From: Acanthamoeba sp. SK_2022b
Lineage: Eukaryota; Discosea; Longamoebia; Acanthamoebidae
Length of the DNA: 46,701 nt
NCBI GenBank assembly: GCA_027943245.1
Contig: JANDJZ010000355.1
Coordinates: 1-46,701, forward strand
Direction: 5' to 3'
The translations under genes were made by a program, and so were the position numbers. This document shows positions 1 through 11,630 of the stretch, piece after piece. Each line of letters opens with the position of its first letter. The first letter of the stretch is position 1. Under the pieces are notes generated by a model. That model was not told the DNA's origin. It saw only the letters and a program-made list of their open reading frames with translations, and ran no database searches.

Positions 1-91
1 TGGAGAATGGAGAATGGAGAACAGGGAGGTGAGGGCTGCGCTGCATGAAGGCACGGAGAAGAGAGGACTGGAGGGGGGGAGGGGGGCATAC

Positions 92-533
92 CCAGGTGAA
101 CCTCTACGAGAAGGAGGCACACGCGCAGGGCGAGGTCCTCATCGAGGGCCTCGATATTGCGATAGAGCCCGCCTTCCAAGATCTCTAGTGAGGCCGAGTA
201 GCGCCGCAAATGGTAGAACAGAACGGCCTGATTGTAGCTCAGCGTGGCAAGACCCAGCCCGCCGGCCGCATCTTCGGCTCCAGCAGGGCCCCCAGGCGCT
301 TGCTCTGCGGCAGCGTTGGCCGCGGTGGCCAGCGCGCCCAGCGCATCGACCAAGCGCTTAATTTCCACGCAGCCCCCTCGGTAGAAGGCAGCCACGGCCA
401 TATTATGCTGTACGCGGGCCTCGCCACGCAGTCGCTGGGGAACCTTCTGAAGGGCCTCAACAGCTCGATCAAAGTCGCGATTGGCGAAGTGGGCGAAGGC
501 TGCTGCCTCTGGCCCTCCACTGGATGTTGTCAT
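92..533 (-). CDS. CNOT10: CNOT10, CCR4-NOT complex subunit 10 (first exon only, cut by window edge)
   Basis: Reading leftwards from the ATG at 533, one exon encodes about 147 residues, then meets a donor (GG|GTATGC) at 91/90; the rest of the gene lies outside the window. Residues about 102-147 carry the CNOT10 pattern: LSYNQAVLFYHLRRYSASLE, then an acidic spacer and a Leu/Val-rich end (RVCLLLVEVHL), matching the first TPR-like helices of animal CNOT10. An Ala/Gly-rich insert (about residues 72-98) precedes it. In animals CNOT10 pairs with CNOT11 in the cytoplasmic CCR4-NOT deadenylase, which shortens mRNA poly(A) tails. The family call rests on this N-terminal part only. It is divergent to the Rac gene, with 488 bp between the two start codons. 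Confidence 0.75.
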
Positions 534-1021
534 ATTCGAATTAATTTTCTGAATTTCTCGTTCGCCGAGGATGTTGGTGTAATTTCTCAGTCGCGAATGG
601 CAAAATCAATGCGCAAGGGGCCTCGCAGGTCCTAACGTTCGTCTTGGTCGCCCCACGATCTTGCCAGCTGGTAATTCTGGAAAATGTTTTTCTTTTCATT
701 TTCCCATTCGCTGGTTCGCATGCCGAAGATTCCATCTTGCTAAGCTCCGGTTGACAAGGAAGAAATTTCATCGTATCCTAAGACAAACCAATCACGGTCG
801 ACATCAGTTGGTCGCGGTTAGCCGAACGGAGCACGGACACACGGCGAAGGCGATTTTCAGCACCCCGCCCTTTCCCGCCAGCCTAATTGCCCTTCGCTGT
901 CCCCCTCCCCCCCGTGTGCCCTTTTTACCCCCGTGGTCGCTTCGCCTTTCTCACAACTCCAGCCCTCTTCCTCAAGAGACACACCTCCCCTATTCGAATT
1001 TATTCTCTCAACAACAACACA
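534..1021. promoter_or_regulatory. Divergent intergenic region between CNOT10 and Rac
   Basis: 488 bp between two outward-pointing start codons, so it should hold both promoters. The half next to Rac is pyrimidine-rich (about 885-1000). The Rac leader ends in an A/C-rich stretch (CAACAACAACACA) directly before the ATG, which looks like a good untranslated leader. I see no certain TATA box, RNA gene or conserved ORF here. Confidence 0.4.
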
Positions 1022-1612
1022 ATGGCGATGCAAGCGATTAAGTGCGTGGTGGTCGGCGACGGTGCCGTCGGTAAGACCTGCCTTCTGATTTCGTACACCA
1101 CCAACGCCTTCCCGGGCGAGTACATCCCTACGGTCTTCGATAATTACTCGGCCAATGTCATGGTCGATAACAAGGCCATCAACTTGGGCCTCTGGGATAC
1201 GGCCGGTCAGGAGGATTACGATCGTCTCCGCCCGCTGTCCTACCCCCAGACCGACGTCTTCCTCATCTGCTTCTCCGTCGTGTCGCCTCCCTCGTACGAG
1301 AATGCCCGCAACAAGTGGAATCCCGAGATCATGCACCACTGCCCGACCACCCCCAAGCTGCTCGTCGGTACCAAGACCGATTTGAGGAACGACGCCGACA
1401 CCATGGCTCGCCTCGCCGATAAGAAGATGCAGCCCATCCAGCAGGATCAGGGCGACAAGCTCGCCAAGGAGATCGGTGCCGTCAAGTACCTCGAGTGCTC
1501 CGCCCTCACCCAGCAGGGTCTCAAGAACGTCTTCGACGAGGCCATTCGCGTCGTCCTCAACCCGCCCTCGCCTGCCAAGAAGGAGAAGAAGGGCAAGTGC
1601 TCTCTCTTCTAA
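1022..1612 (+). CDS. rac1: Rac-family Rho GTPase
   Basis: Intronless 196-aa small GTPase. The P-loop is [10 protein letters not shown] (about residues 12-21), switch I includes YIPTVFDNY, switch II is [20 protein letters not shown], the NKxD equivalent is GTKTDLR, and SAL lies in LECSALTQ. The Rho-specific insert follows ([20 protein letters not shown]). The tail has a polybasic stretch (KKEKKGK) and a CAAX box CSLF, whose final Phe favours geranylgeranylation and membrane attachment. Rac proteins switch actin assembly through WAVE/SCAR, PAK and NADPH-oxidase effectors. I chose ATG 1022; the in-frame ATG at 1028 would give exactly the animal Rac1 N-terminus ([12 protein letters not shown]) and is equally possible. 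Upstream in-frame sequence is non-coding leader. Lack of introns contrasts with most neighbours. Confidence 0.96.
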   Translation: MAMQAIKCVVVGDGAVGKTCLLISYTTNAFPGEYIPTVFDNYSANVMVDNKAINLGLWDTAGQEDYDRLRPLSYPQTDVFLICFSVVSPPSYENARNKWNPEIMHHCPTTPKLLVGTKTDLRNDADTMARLADKKMQPIQQDQGDKLAKEIGAVKYLECSALTQQGLKNVFDEAIRVVLNPPSPAKKEKKGKCSLF

Positions 1613-2142
1613 TTTCTCTCTACTTGTACTCTATTCCTCCATCCTCCATCCCACCCGATTCCTCGTCATCTCCGAGCAGGGTTTTTTTTACACATTATTT
1701 TGGCGCCTGCTCTGCTGTACGGCATGTTCCTTCTCACAACAACGCATCCTCTTCGACCTCTACATCTGTAATATATGAGAGCCCTTCACCATCATTGCGC
1801 CTCAATCAAGGGATTAAAAAAGCAGTTTTCCCTCACGCGCAGCGAGTTGTTGTTGCGTGGTGTGCGTGACGGGTAGAGCGGGTAGAGTCTGGCCCGCTCG
1901 GCGAGTGCGCAAGTTGCAATGCGGTTGTCGCGTTGAGTGGATGAAGGACTGAGCCGGATCGGCCTGAAACAAGGGGCATCGCATAACCTCTGGCACATCG
2001 TGCAACCTGGTGAACCAAGAACAACCTCTTCAATCGAGAGCGCCTACTTCGAGTCGACCGTCGTTGGCGTCCTGATCGTAGTGCTATTGAGCGTTTTGTG
2101 CAAGGCGGACATGTCATGCGCAGGGTGGGGTTGCGCGTGTCA
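1613..2142. other. Convergent intergenic region
   Basis: 530 bp between the Rac stop and the stop of the opposing gene. It holds both 3' flanks: a T-run at about 1682-1690, an A/T-rich patch near 1760-1825, then GC-rich sequence. No RNA gene or conserved coding frame is recognised. Confidence 0.4.
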
Positions 2143-4367
2143 TCAGTGAGCAGCGGCGGCTGCTGCAAGTTTGCGCTCCTGCCTTTGGCGGCGCTTGAAC
2201 TCCTCGCGCTTCCCCTGGCGGGCCTCCCACTTCTGCCGCCTCTTCTGTTCGCGGTCTCCCCCGACACCTGCCTTGCCGTTGCTGCCACTGCTGCTTGCCT
2301 CGCGCGCCGTGGCGGCGTGCACGGCCGTCTTGCCCTTCTGGTTCGCCCGGGCCTCGACAGCCGGACGAGCTCCCTCGCGGCTGTTGGTGCCGCCACTGGG
2401 CGCACGGCTCGCGCTCTTCTCGCTGAAGAGACCGCCCAGGCCACCCTCCTCCTCCTCCTCCTCATCTACACCATTGTCATTGTCCTCTCCGCTCTCGTTG
2501 TCGTAGCGACTGTACGCAGACGAGTTGCTGTGGCCGTAGCCAGTGTCGGCGGCGTTCGCGTGGTGAGAATCGATGCTGTCGCTGTAGGTGGGCGCGCAGT
2601 AGCTGTCGTCGAAGGAGTGTCCCCGGCCAAGCCCGTCGCCGCCCGCGGTCTCGATGGGGAACGACTGCGAGGCGTCGTAAAACGACGTGGGGCACGGCGA
2701 GAAGTCGCGCAGGTCGGAGATGCCGTACGACACGGGGCCGTTCGTTGCCGACAGGGAGTCGAGCGAGAGCGACGACGCGGTGGTGGTCGGGAAGGGCTGC
2801 GCGTCGAACGTAAAGGCAGAGCGCGAGGGGGAGAACGGGTCGACGTGGCCGCCGCCAAACGACGGCAGGTCGTACGGGTTGGCCCAATCGCTGGCGGTGG
2901 CCGCCGGGGCCGACGACGCTCCCGACGAATCGTTGTCGTTTTGGTTGCCGTCGACTTCGGCCTCGCCCACGGGCTCTTCCCACCAAGGGCGCTCCCCGTC
3001 ACCGGCCGCGCCCTCGGTCATCGGCTGCTGCTGCTGCCCCCACTGCACAGGCCTGGGCTCACGCCTCGGCCGGCGCTCGGTGACTGGAGCCCGCGTGCGC
3101 GTTGTCAGGACACGCACGGGGTAAGCAGGCGAGGAATGCAGAGCACGAGTTACCTCGCTGGGGCCTGACCGCCGGCGGCGGCTGGCGACCGCCCTCGTCC
3201 CAGTTGTCGGCGAGCTCGTCTTCGGCGCCCCAGCCCCGGTCGTCGTCCCCGCCCTCGCTGAAGTCGCTCACCGAGAAGGCCTCCTCGTACACGTGGTCCG
3301 CCCAGCCGTCGGCGTCCTGGACGTGGAAGCTCAGCAGCTCCTCGCGCAGGGCGCGGATCTGCTCGCGCAGCGGGTCGACCCTGGGCCCGCGCCTGCGCTC
3401 CTGCGCCAGCACGGCGTCGAGCTCGGGGATGGTGTAGGTCTTGCCCTTGTAGTGCGCGTACAGGGGCTGGGGGCTGCCCGCCGGGCCGCCCGACCTGCTG
3501 CTGCTGCTGCTGCTGCTGGCGGTCGTCAAAGCGGCTGACGGCGTGCACTGTACACAGCACAGGGTCAGCCTGGACTGGACTGGACTGGCCTGCGCTCGTG
3601 TAGGGGGAGGGGGGGGGGTAGGCAGATGTCATTACCGATCGCGAGTTCGAGTAGGAGTAGGAGTCGGAGGTGTAGTGGGCAGAGCTCCTGTTGATGTGCT
3701 TGGGCGCGTCGTCGGTATGATCATCGTCCTTATTGCGGTGGCTACGAGCGAAGCTCGCCTCCTGGAGGCGCGTCTCGTCCGCCAGAGCTTGGGCGAGTCT
3801 GGCCTTGGCCTGCCTCTACGCTCCCCCCCCCCCCAAACAAGCCACAGGCGAGTGAGCTGTGGCCCCTCACGCGAAAGGGGGAACAGGGTAGCCTGTGCGT
3901 GTACCCTTTGGGCGGAGCGGCGCTGGGCGGGGGTCAGGGGCAGGGACGACAGGTCGCGGCGCAGGTAGTCGGCGTCGAGCGGCACAGCTGCGGAAGGACA
4001 CCATGAAACGAATATATGAATCAATGAATGCAAAAATGCAATATACCGTATTTAAAATAAAATTGTGATAATAATGCAATTAATAGATAAAAATAAATAA
4101 AGGGTAAAAGTGTACCGCTGGTCCAAGGGATGGGGCGGTAGCTTGGGGTTATACGATATCGCCACGTGGATTTTGCGCCCCAGCGCACCCACACCATGCC
4201 ATTGGCGCAGCTCGCCACCTCGGCCTCGACCCAGTCGTCAACCCGGCGAACCAGCACCTGCAAAGGTTCAGGTAAATGCCAGTTCCCTTGGTTGAATTGA
4301 ATGCGAGGACCACAAGTACCTTGTCGCCCTCGCGTAGGTGGGTCATACCCCTCGCCGGAAAGCTCAT
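2143..4367 (-). CDS. 595-aa protein with Tudor-like N-terminus and low-complexity tail, function unknown
   Basis: Six exons fit cleanly: 4367-4320, 4257-4116, 3987-3905, 3815-3636, 3547-3154 and 3083-2143, total 1788 nt, all GT-AG with matching phases. Residues about 10-63 form a short Tudor/Agenet-like barrel pattern (REGDKVLVRRVDDWVEAEV, then a Gly-Met-Val-Trp-Val-Arg-Trp segment). Next come a charged helix (AKARLAQALADETRLQEA) and a Ser/Tyr-rich patch. A polyserine run encoded by AGC repeats (near 3500) precedes a segment with YAHYKGKTYTIPELDAVLAQ and a probable coiled coil (REQIRALREELLSFH). The C-terminal half is disordered: Ser/Asp/Gly-rich, a seven-Glu run, and a basic end (KRRQKWEARQGKREEFKRRQ). 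The domain call is by pattern only. It might bind modified histones or RNA, but no function can be assigned. Head-to-head with UXS. Confidence 0.8.
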
Positions 4368-4599
4368 CGTTGGGCGTTAGCTAACGATTTGTTTGTATTT
4401 ATTTATTTATCGTCACTCCCATAGCTTGCAGCTTTTTGCAATTTTCTGTGCATTATCAATTTTTTCCTTGACCATACTTGACTTGCCGAAGAATGCGAAT
4501 AATTCATGAATCACAATCAATCTTGAAACGATTCTGAAAGTTTTGGTACGATCAAATAAATTACAACGCCACACGTTGCTCCGCTCACACAGCGAAGAG

Positions 4600-5547
4600 A
4601 TGGACAGCGGCAGCAGCTCCGCGGTGCCTGTGGCCAAGAAGCAGCTGACCTACAATGCGGGAACGATCAAGCGCAGCACGAACCGTATCCTCGTGACGGG
4701 CGGTTGTGGATTCATCGGCTCGCACCTGATCGATCGCCTCATGCAAGACGAACGCAACGAAATCATCTGCGTGGACAACCTGTTTTCTGGCAGCAAGGCC
4801 AATATTCGCCAGTGGCTGGGCAACCCTCGCTTTGAGTTCGTCCGCCACGACGTACGCACGCCCCTTCCACCAAGCTATTAGTTCACCAACTCTTTTCTAT
4901 TTTTCTTATTTATCTGGTCCTTTTGTTTTGCCCTTTGTCGAGTGTGGAGGGGTGTGGAGGGGGTCTCTTACTTAATATTATTTAAATTTTCAATTAAAAA
5001 TAACTACTCTAATAAATAATTATAAAGCCAATCACAGTAAAACGCACTGACGAGAAGCGACGTGACGAAAACAGGTGACGGAGCCGCTGATGGTGGAAGT
5101 GGACCAGATCTACCACCTGGCGTGCCCGGCGTCGCCCGTCTTCTACCAAAACAACGGCATCAAGACGATCAAGACCAACGTGTTGGGCACCATGAACATG
5201 CTGGGCCTGGCCAAGCGGGTGCACGCGCGCTTCCTGCTGTCGTCCACCTCCGAGGTCTACGGCGACCCCGACGAGCACCCGCAGCGCGAGGAGTACTGGG
5301 GCCACGTCAACCCGATCGGCATCCGCTCGTGCTACGACGAGGGCAAGCGCGTGGCCGAGTCGCTGGCCTTTGAGTACCACCGCCAGAACAACGTCGACAT
5401 CCGCGTGGCCCGCATCTTCAACACCTACGGCCCACGCATGCTCGAGAACGACGGGCGCGTCGTGTCCAACTTCATCGTGCAGGCTCTCAAAGGTGTCGTG
5501 TCGCTGGCGGTGCCCAGGCGAGGCGAGGCGTTGTTGGCCTTTCTCAT

Positions 5548-5617
<70 letters not shown>

Positions 5618-6177
5618 CACATCAACAGGCACGCCGCTCACGGTGTACGGAGAAGGCGACCAGACGAGGTCCTTCTGCTACGTGTCCGACCTGGTGACGG
5701 GCCTCATCTCCCTCATGAACGGCAACTACATTGGTAACGTGCGCCTTGGTCGCTCCACCTCGTTCCCCGACATCGGTGAACTCACCTACTGCCCCCCCCC
5801 CCGTCGTGCCGTCGTGTAGGGCCTGTCAATCTGGGCAACCCGGTGGAGTACACCGTCAAGCAGCTGGCCGAGACGGTCCAGCGAATGGTCAACCCCGACG
5901 TGGCCATCGTCTCCAAGGTGGCGCCATCGCTTCCTCATCACACATTCCCCGCATTCCTCACAAAGAGGCGAGTAGCAAGCGCTGACGACGTGATGTTGTT
6001 GGGTGGTGGGTGGTGGGTGGTGGTGAGGGACAGCCAATCCCGTCGGACGATCCACGCAAGCGCAAGCCGGACATCTCCAAGGCCAAGCAGCACCTCCACT
6101 GGGAGCCCACCGTGGGGCTCGAGGAGGGGCTCAAGCTCACCATCGAGGACTTCACCCAGAGGCTCGCCGACCAGTAA
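4600..6177 (+). CDS. UXS1: UDP-glucuronate decarboxylase (UDP-xylose synthase)
   Basis: Five exons: 4600-4851, 5075-5492, 5629-5733, 5820-5917 and 6034-6177, giving 338 aa. The protein is a short-chain dehydrogenase-fold epimerase/decarboxylase. It has the NAD-binding motif [11 protein letters not shown] (about residues 33-43), the catalytic Ser/Thr in [12 protein letters not shown], and YxxxK in [12 protein letters not shown]. Family-diagnostic segments are [24 protein letters not shown] and [18 protein letters not shown]. It converts UDP-glucuronate to UDP-xylose and CO2, supplying xylose for glycans. There is no N-terminal membrane anchor, so this is the soluble type rather than the Golgi type II form of animals. 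Intron 2 carries a CT/CA microsatellite. The ATG at 4600 is the first in frame; earlier in-frame sequence lacks an ATG. Confidence 0.95.
5549..5616. repeat. (CT)n-(CA)n microsatellite in UXS intron 2
   Basis: About 9 CT units run into about 25 CA units, ending just upstream of the acceptor at 5627-5628. Confidence 0.95.
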
Positions 6178-6306
6178 TGGCGGGGCTTCGAATACGGGAG
6201 TCCCCAGCGCTTGCAGTTCACCTTCATGTACCTCTTTTTCCAATCAAACTTCAGAGACCCACGCCGTTCCGCTTCTCGTCTTGTTGTGTGACACAGCACG
6301 GCGGGC

Positions 6307-6953
6307 TCAGGCCTCGGCGGGATCGCATTCGGGGCAGTTGTGCTTCTTGTGGACGAGATAGGTGTGGGGCTTGTCGATGAGGAGTTGGCGCAGGGAGTAG
6401 CCCGACACGCCGTAGTTCTGGATGTACTCGCCGTACTGGAACCGGTGGATGGTGCGCTGGCTCAGCGTGAACCGCTGCCGCCGGAACTCGTACATCGTCA
6501 CGTCAAACGGGTTCGTCAGCGCTCCCTCCAGTTTACTGCACACAAACGTTGAGCGTCTGACCAACACACATGGGGGGGGGGGGTGTATCGCACCGCACTT
6601 GCTTGACGTAGTCCCGGAACTCGGGGTCGCCGACGTGGTAGATGGCGTTACCGTTGATGTGGAACAGCCATGGCGAGTCCGTTTGGTCGCTGACGTACTT
6701 GGGTCCAGCGTAGATGCTCCCTGCTCTCCCCCCGCCCACTCACTTGGGTCAGCCCACCGGTCTGGCCTACACGTGTTGGTCCTGGCCGTTACCCTTCATC
6801 CAGAAGTTGTGGAGCTCGTCGTGGCACTCGCGGCGCAGCTGATCCAGCCACCCCGCCCGCACGGCTGTGAGATCGGGCTCCATGTAGAGGAAGTACTCGT
6901 ACTCCTCCGCGAACGAAGGGTTCAGCATCAGGTCGAAGAACATCAGCACCACG

Positions 6954-7008
<55 letters not shown>

Positions 7009-7751
7009 GCGTGCGTGCGTGCGCGAGCATCAGCCTCCATTACAAACGGCAGGTCGAGTAGCTGTATTGTAGGTCCCGGACCAGAGGCTGATGGTCGTTT
7101 GGCTTCGGCCTCTTCTTCTTGTGGCGGCGAGTCGGGTGCAGGTTGCTGCTCGCTCTGCTGCGTCTTCTGGCCCGGCAGGTATCTGTCCGCCGCCGGGTCG
7201 AGCCCGGCCGAGAGCACTCGCATGTCGGCGAAGCAGCGACGCCACCCGGCGGAGTGCCAGGCCTTGCGCAGGGTGGACACCACGTCGGGGAACTCGTCGA
7301 GCGGGTAGCTGAAGTACAACACGAGGTCCGGCTTGTCCTTGTGTGGGCCGCCGGCCGAGCTGCTCTCAGACAGATCGCAGGGCTGGAACTGGGGAAGCTC
7401 CCACGAGGCCATGTCTGCCAGCAGCCGGTCCAGGTGGGCCGGGATGAAGGGACGGACGACTGCTATGCGACCGCTGGTGAACACGTGCTTCTCCCTGTTA
7501 CTCGATTCGCGCTGGCGATGCTGCGCTGAGAGCGATGCCATGAGACCCTCGCCCTGGTTTGTTGGTGGGCAGTTCTCTGCTGGCAGGGAGCACGAGGTGA
7601 GCCACAGTAACTGTGAGGGCGTGGCAGTTAGACCTCAGCGCATACCGCCACCCAATGGTCGTTCAACGGCCAAACGCATGATGTAGAGCGTGTACAGGTT
7701 ATGAACTATGAGCAACAGCACCACCACCACCGTCAGCGGGGTCGACTTCAT
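6307..7751 (-). CDS. Type II membrane glycosyltransferase-like protein
   Basis: The ATG at 7751 starts a short cytosolic end and one hydrophobic helix (PLTVVVVLLLIVHNLYTLYI, residues about 5-24), typical of a Golgi type II anchor. Exon 1 ends near 7653; exon 2 starts near 7581-7578 and carries RIAVVRPFIPAHLDRLLADM and LVLYFSYPLDEFPD. Later exons carry FLYMEPDLTAVRAGWLDQL, where the EPD probably acts as the metal-binding acidic motif, then WLFHINGNAIYHVGDPEF and a Cys-ended tail. EPD plus HINGNAIY recalls an uncharacterised nucleotide-diphospho-sugar transferase family of algae and protists (recalled, not searched). Donor sugar and acceptor cannot be read. The junction between the LLDLPF exon and the GVVLMFFDL exon crosses the 6956-7025 repeat and does not keep phase with the obvious GT donor, so that join is unsure. 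Converges with UXS. Confidence 0.7.
6956..7025. repeat. (GT)n microsatellite in glycosyltransferase intron
   Basis: About 24 GT units followed by GCGT-type variants on the + strand; CA on the coding strand. It ends next to the acceptor used by the MFFDLML exon. Confidence 0.95.
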
Positions 7752-7965
7752 CTCCACTCCAATGCACCCTCCCTTGCGCTGCGCCGATTGTTCCTTCACG
7801 AACGGGCTTCCGCTTCGCCATATTTCTCTTTTTTTCTTTCCGATTCTCCGATTTTCTCTTCTTTTTTCCGTTTTCTCATTAATTCGTAAAAATAACCTTG
7901 GGCCTTGAGGCGCGGCTCGACAACCACAGACCCAAAGTCTCCTGGCCAGAGGAGGGGACCTACCC
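7752..7965. promoter_or_regulatory. Divergent promoter region, glycosyltransferase / lipid-transfer gene
   Basis: 214 bp separate the two start codons. A long T/C-rich tract (about 7825-7875) lies in the middle; both genes must be driven from here or from the opposing 5' ends. Confidence 0.4.
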
Positions 7966-9082
7966 ATGACACAAGGGGCGGTGATGGACGGGGCCGCTGC
8001 CGTGGTAGTAGCCGAGGTGGCCGCGGCGGGCTGGCAGTGGTGGGAGGTGCTGGGGGCGGGCCTGGCCTGCGGTGCGCTGGTGGCCGTTGTGGGAGCCCTC
8101 GTTGTGCTCCGCTTTCTCGCCCGCGCCCTCCGGCCCAAGCAACAGAAGTCTTCCACTCCCCCTTCCGTTCCTCCTCCCTCCACTTCCTCTACTTTGGTTT
8201 CCACATCAACATCGACTTCAACCGCATCATCTTCAACCGCCTCCTCGCCCAGGACCAGCCCTCGTGTCGACGCCTCCTCCTCGGAGGCTGTCGTCGAGCC
8301 CGCTCCCGGCGAAGTGGTCCTCGCCTCGGCCTCGGCCTCCAAGACCGTGGCCGTGGCGGCCCCGGAGGAACGCGATGTGCTGGCCGCCTTCCTCTCCGGG
8401 TCGATGGCCTCCATCGCCACCACCGCGCACGGCACCGACGACTTTGCCCCGCAGCAGGGCGGCGCGAGCCCCGCCTCCACGGCCCTGGCCGCCACTGCCG
8501 TCGTGGCCACCTCCACGCGCCGCCGCTCCGGCTACAAACACATGGCGGCAGCCGACGCCGGCAGTGCTGACGCGTCGCTGCCGGAAGGTGGAGCCGACGC
8601 CGCGCGCGACGAGCCGTCGCCGCCTCCGTCGCGTTTGGCGCCGCCAGCGTTGTCCCTGTCGACGCTCCTGGTGCCAATCACGCCGCCGCCACAGTCGCCG
8701 TCGCTGCCGACCTCGCTGTCGTTCGAGGGCAGCAACAGCATGGGCAGCATGGGCAGCCTGGTCGTCGCCGCGGCCGCGCGCGGCAGCAGCACCGGAGCCC
8801 TCGGCAAGAAGGACAAGAAAAAGGAGAAGAAAGAAAAGAAGGAAAAGAAAGAGAAAAAGGAGAAGAAAGGCAACAAGAAGTCGGAGGCGGACGACGCGAC
8901 GTTGCCGTCTTCGTCTTCTTTGTCGGCGCCGTCGCCGGGGTGGATGACGGGGTCGTCCCCGGCCGTGACGCCGCGCGGGCGCAAGAAGAGCGGCCAGCTG
9001 GGCGACCAGCAGCCCCAGTTCGTGCTCGACCTCGTCGTCCACAGCGCCGCCGACCTGGCCGGCGCCAACCGCAACGGTGAGC

Positions 9083-9157
<75 letters not shown>

Positions 9158-9708
9158 GCCGGCTTATGTCTCATGCTGTGTGTCATGCGTGGGTTGCAGG
9201 GCTTTCGGATCCGCAGGTGCGGCTGAGCGGCTGCGGGCAGAAGTTCAAGACCAAGTACATCGCCAACACGCTCAACCCCGAGTGGCAGCAGACCTTCACC
9301 TTCACCAAACTTCAGGTACACCCCGTAAGGCCCTCGAGGGCTCTCGCTTGCACGCGCGCCGTGTGGGCGGCTCACTCACACTCGTGCACGCACACAGGAC
9401 CCCGAGCAGGAGCGAATCCTCTTCGACGTGCGCGACCACGAGAACATCGGCAAGTCCAAGCCGCTGGTGACCTACGCTTTCCTCCTTTGACCCAACGCTC
9501 CATTCGCCATCGTGTGTGTGCGTGTGCACCTGGCCAACCCCTCCCCTCTTTGGACAACAGGGAACGGCGGTGCTGGAGCTGAAGCAGCTGCGGATGGGCG
9601 AGGAGACGCCCGTGTGTCTGCCGCTGGTCGGGCTCGCCAGGAACGACAAGATGCAGATCCCCGCCACCGGCCGCCTCTATCTCTCCGCCACCCTCCGATC
9701 CAAGGTGT

Positions 9709-9777
<69 letters not shown>

Positions 9778-10346
9778 GCGCGGTGATGCGGTGTGGCGAG
9801 TGTTGCTGACGTGTGACGTGTGGGCCGACGCAGGAGGAGACACACAAGAAGCGGCAGGAGGAGCCCACCAGGCGAGATTCGGGCGTGCTGTCGGCGCCAG
9901 CGAACAGGGCCCGCTCGGAGGATGCGCTCTCGGTTCCCCCAGCGCCCAGGAGCGAGCAGGGAGAGCAGCTGCCGCCGACGCCGCCTGGCCCGCCGTCCCT
10001 CGGCGAGCCCAAGAAGCCCTCGCCCCCGTCCACTCCCCGACCCGGCCCTCCTTCAACCGTGCCTCCCCACTCCCTTCGCTTTTCGTTTTTCGTTCTTCGC
10101 TCTTCTTCGTTCTCTGTTCGGTCGTTGTTGGTTGGCTGAGCGCCGTCCAATCGGAACCGGGGCCAGCAGGAGGGGGTCGATCTATCGGAGCTCGACGACG
10201 GGCTGGACACGGTCGTGACCGAGGACGAGGCCAGCGGGGTCTCCAAGGAGGCCATCCTGCGCCAGGAAGGCCCCCTCCAGATCCGCACGCTCAAGGTCTG
10301 CTCCCCTTCCCCTCCCCCTCCTTTATACGTCGTATTGACAACCCCC

Positions 10347-10418
<72 letters not shown>

Positions 10419-11568
10419 GTGTGGAAGGAGCGCTGGTTCTCGCTCGCCGACGACGGCCATCTCGTCTACTGGAAGAACCAAAAGGTGCGTCATCGCCAAT
10501 ACGGCAGCCATCGTCTCCACGACCTCTCCTTGGCTCAATGCGCAATGCGTGCGTGCGTGTGGCGTGCATGAGTGCAGAAGAAGAAGTTGCTGGGCATGAT
10601 CGACTTCCGCGGCTGCGAGGTGCGCGTGCGGATCGCCACCCACAAGTCCGTGGAGATGGCCAAGAAGATGGCCGACGGCAAGGCCAACGGCAAGACCAAG
10701 CTGCGCTTCGCCTTCGAGATCGTCCATCCCGCCAACAAGCCCATCTTCCTCCGCGAAACCGTACAGCTCCACTCCTCCTCTCTCCCCTAGTCGCATGCGT
10801 GCGTTGTGTGTGTGTGTGTGTACTGATGATTGGGGGGGGGGCGCAGCCGAGCGGGTCGGTGCTCAAGTCGTACAAGGCCCACGGCCGCACGCATCGTTGC
10901 CTGCTGCGTGCCGAATCGAAGCTGGTCATGGACGACTGGTTCTACGCCATCAACTACTCCGCGCACAGCCTCCAGGTACTCCACACTCGCGCCCTCCTCC
11001 TCCTTCCCACACGCGCGTGCATGCCATACATGCCACGCATGCCAACGGTTAGGTATGGCGGCTAACGGAGGACGGCTACAGACGAGCGAGGGGCTGTTCT
11101 CGATCCCGGCCAGCGCCAAGATGGTCCCCGTGCCCTACCTAAGCATCCTCATCGCGCGCCACTTTGAGGTGCGACCTCGCACCCTCCCCCTCTCCCTTCT
11201 CCCCCGCTACTCACAGCGACGCGCGGGAGAGCTGACGTGTGTGGTATGCGCGGTATGCGCCTGCGTGAAATCGGGTCTCGGCCAGGACATGCGCACGTCG
11301 TCGATCATGCGGCACGTCCTCATGAAGAAGCTCGGCGGCAAGCTCTCGGCCGTGCGCCGTCCCCCCGCCCTGGTGCCCCCCCCCGGCTCCCGCTCCCCGA
11401 AGGGCAGCGTGTGCCTCACCGCGCCGCGCGTTGTCTGCGTGGGCGGCGTGCGTGTCCAGGGCCCGTTGGTGCTGGAGGACATCGATCTGGGCCAGAGCAT
11501 GAAGGACATCTTCAAGGGCGTGCGCGCCTGCACCACTGATGTCCCCAACGAGATGGTTGTGAGACTCT

Positions 11569-11630
<62 letters not shown>

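Noticed and set aside
1..91. A second CNOT10 exon at the left edge, starting after CTCCAG or ATGCAG
   Set aside because: The frames after those AGs do not continue the CNOT10 pattern; the stretch is C/T-rich and looks like intron.
2098..3168. Long + strand open frame of 356 codons
   Set aside because: It is antisense to the last exon of the 595-aa gene. That exon joins five others in phase, while this frame has arbitrary Arg/Val-rich composition.
9678..10056. Various poly-HT and poly-CV frames over CA/GT tracts throughout the window
   Set aside because: Any CA/GT repeat is open in all frames. These tracts lie between matching donor and acceptor sites.
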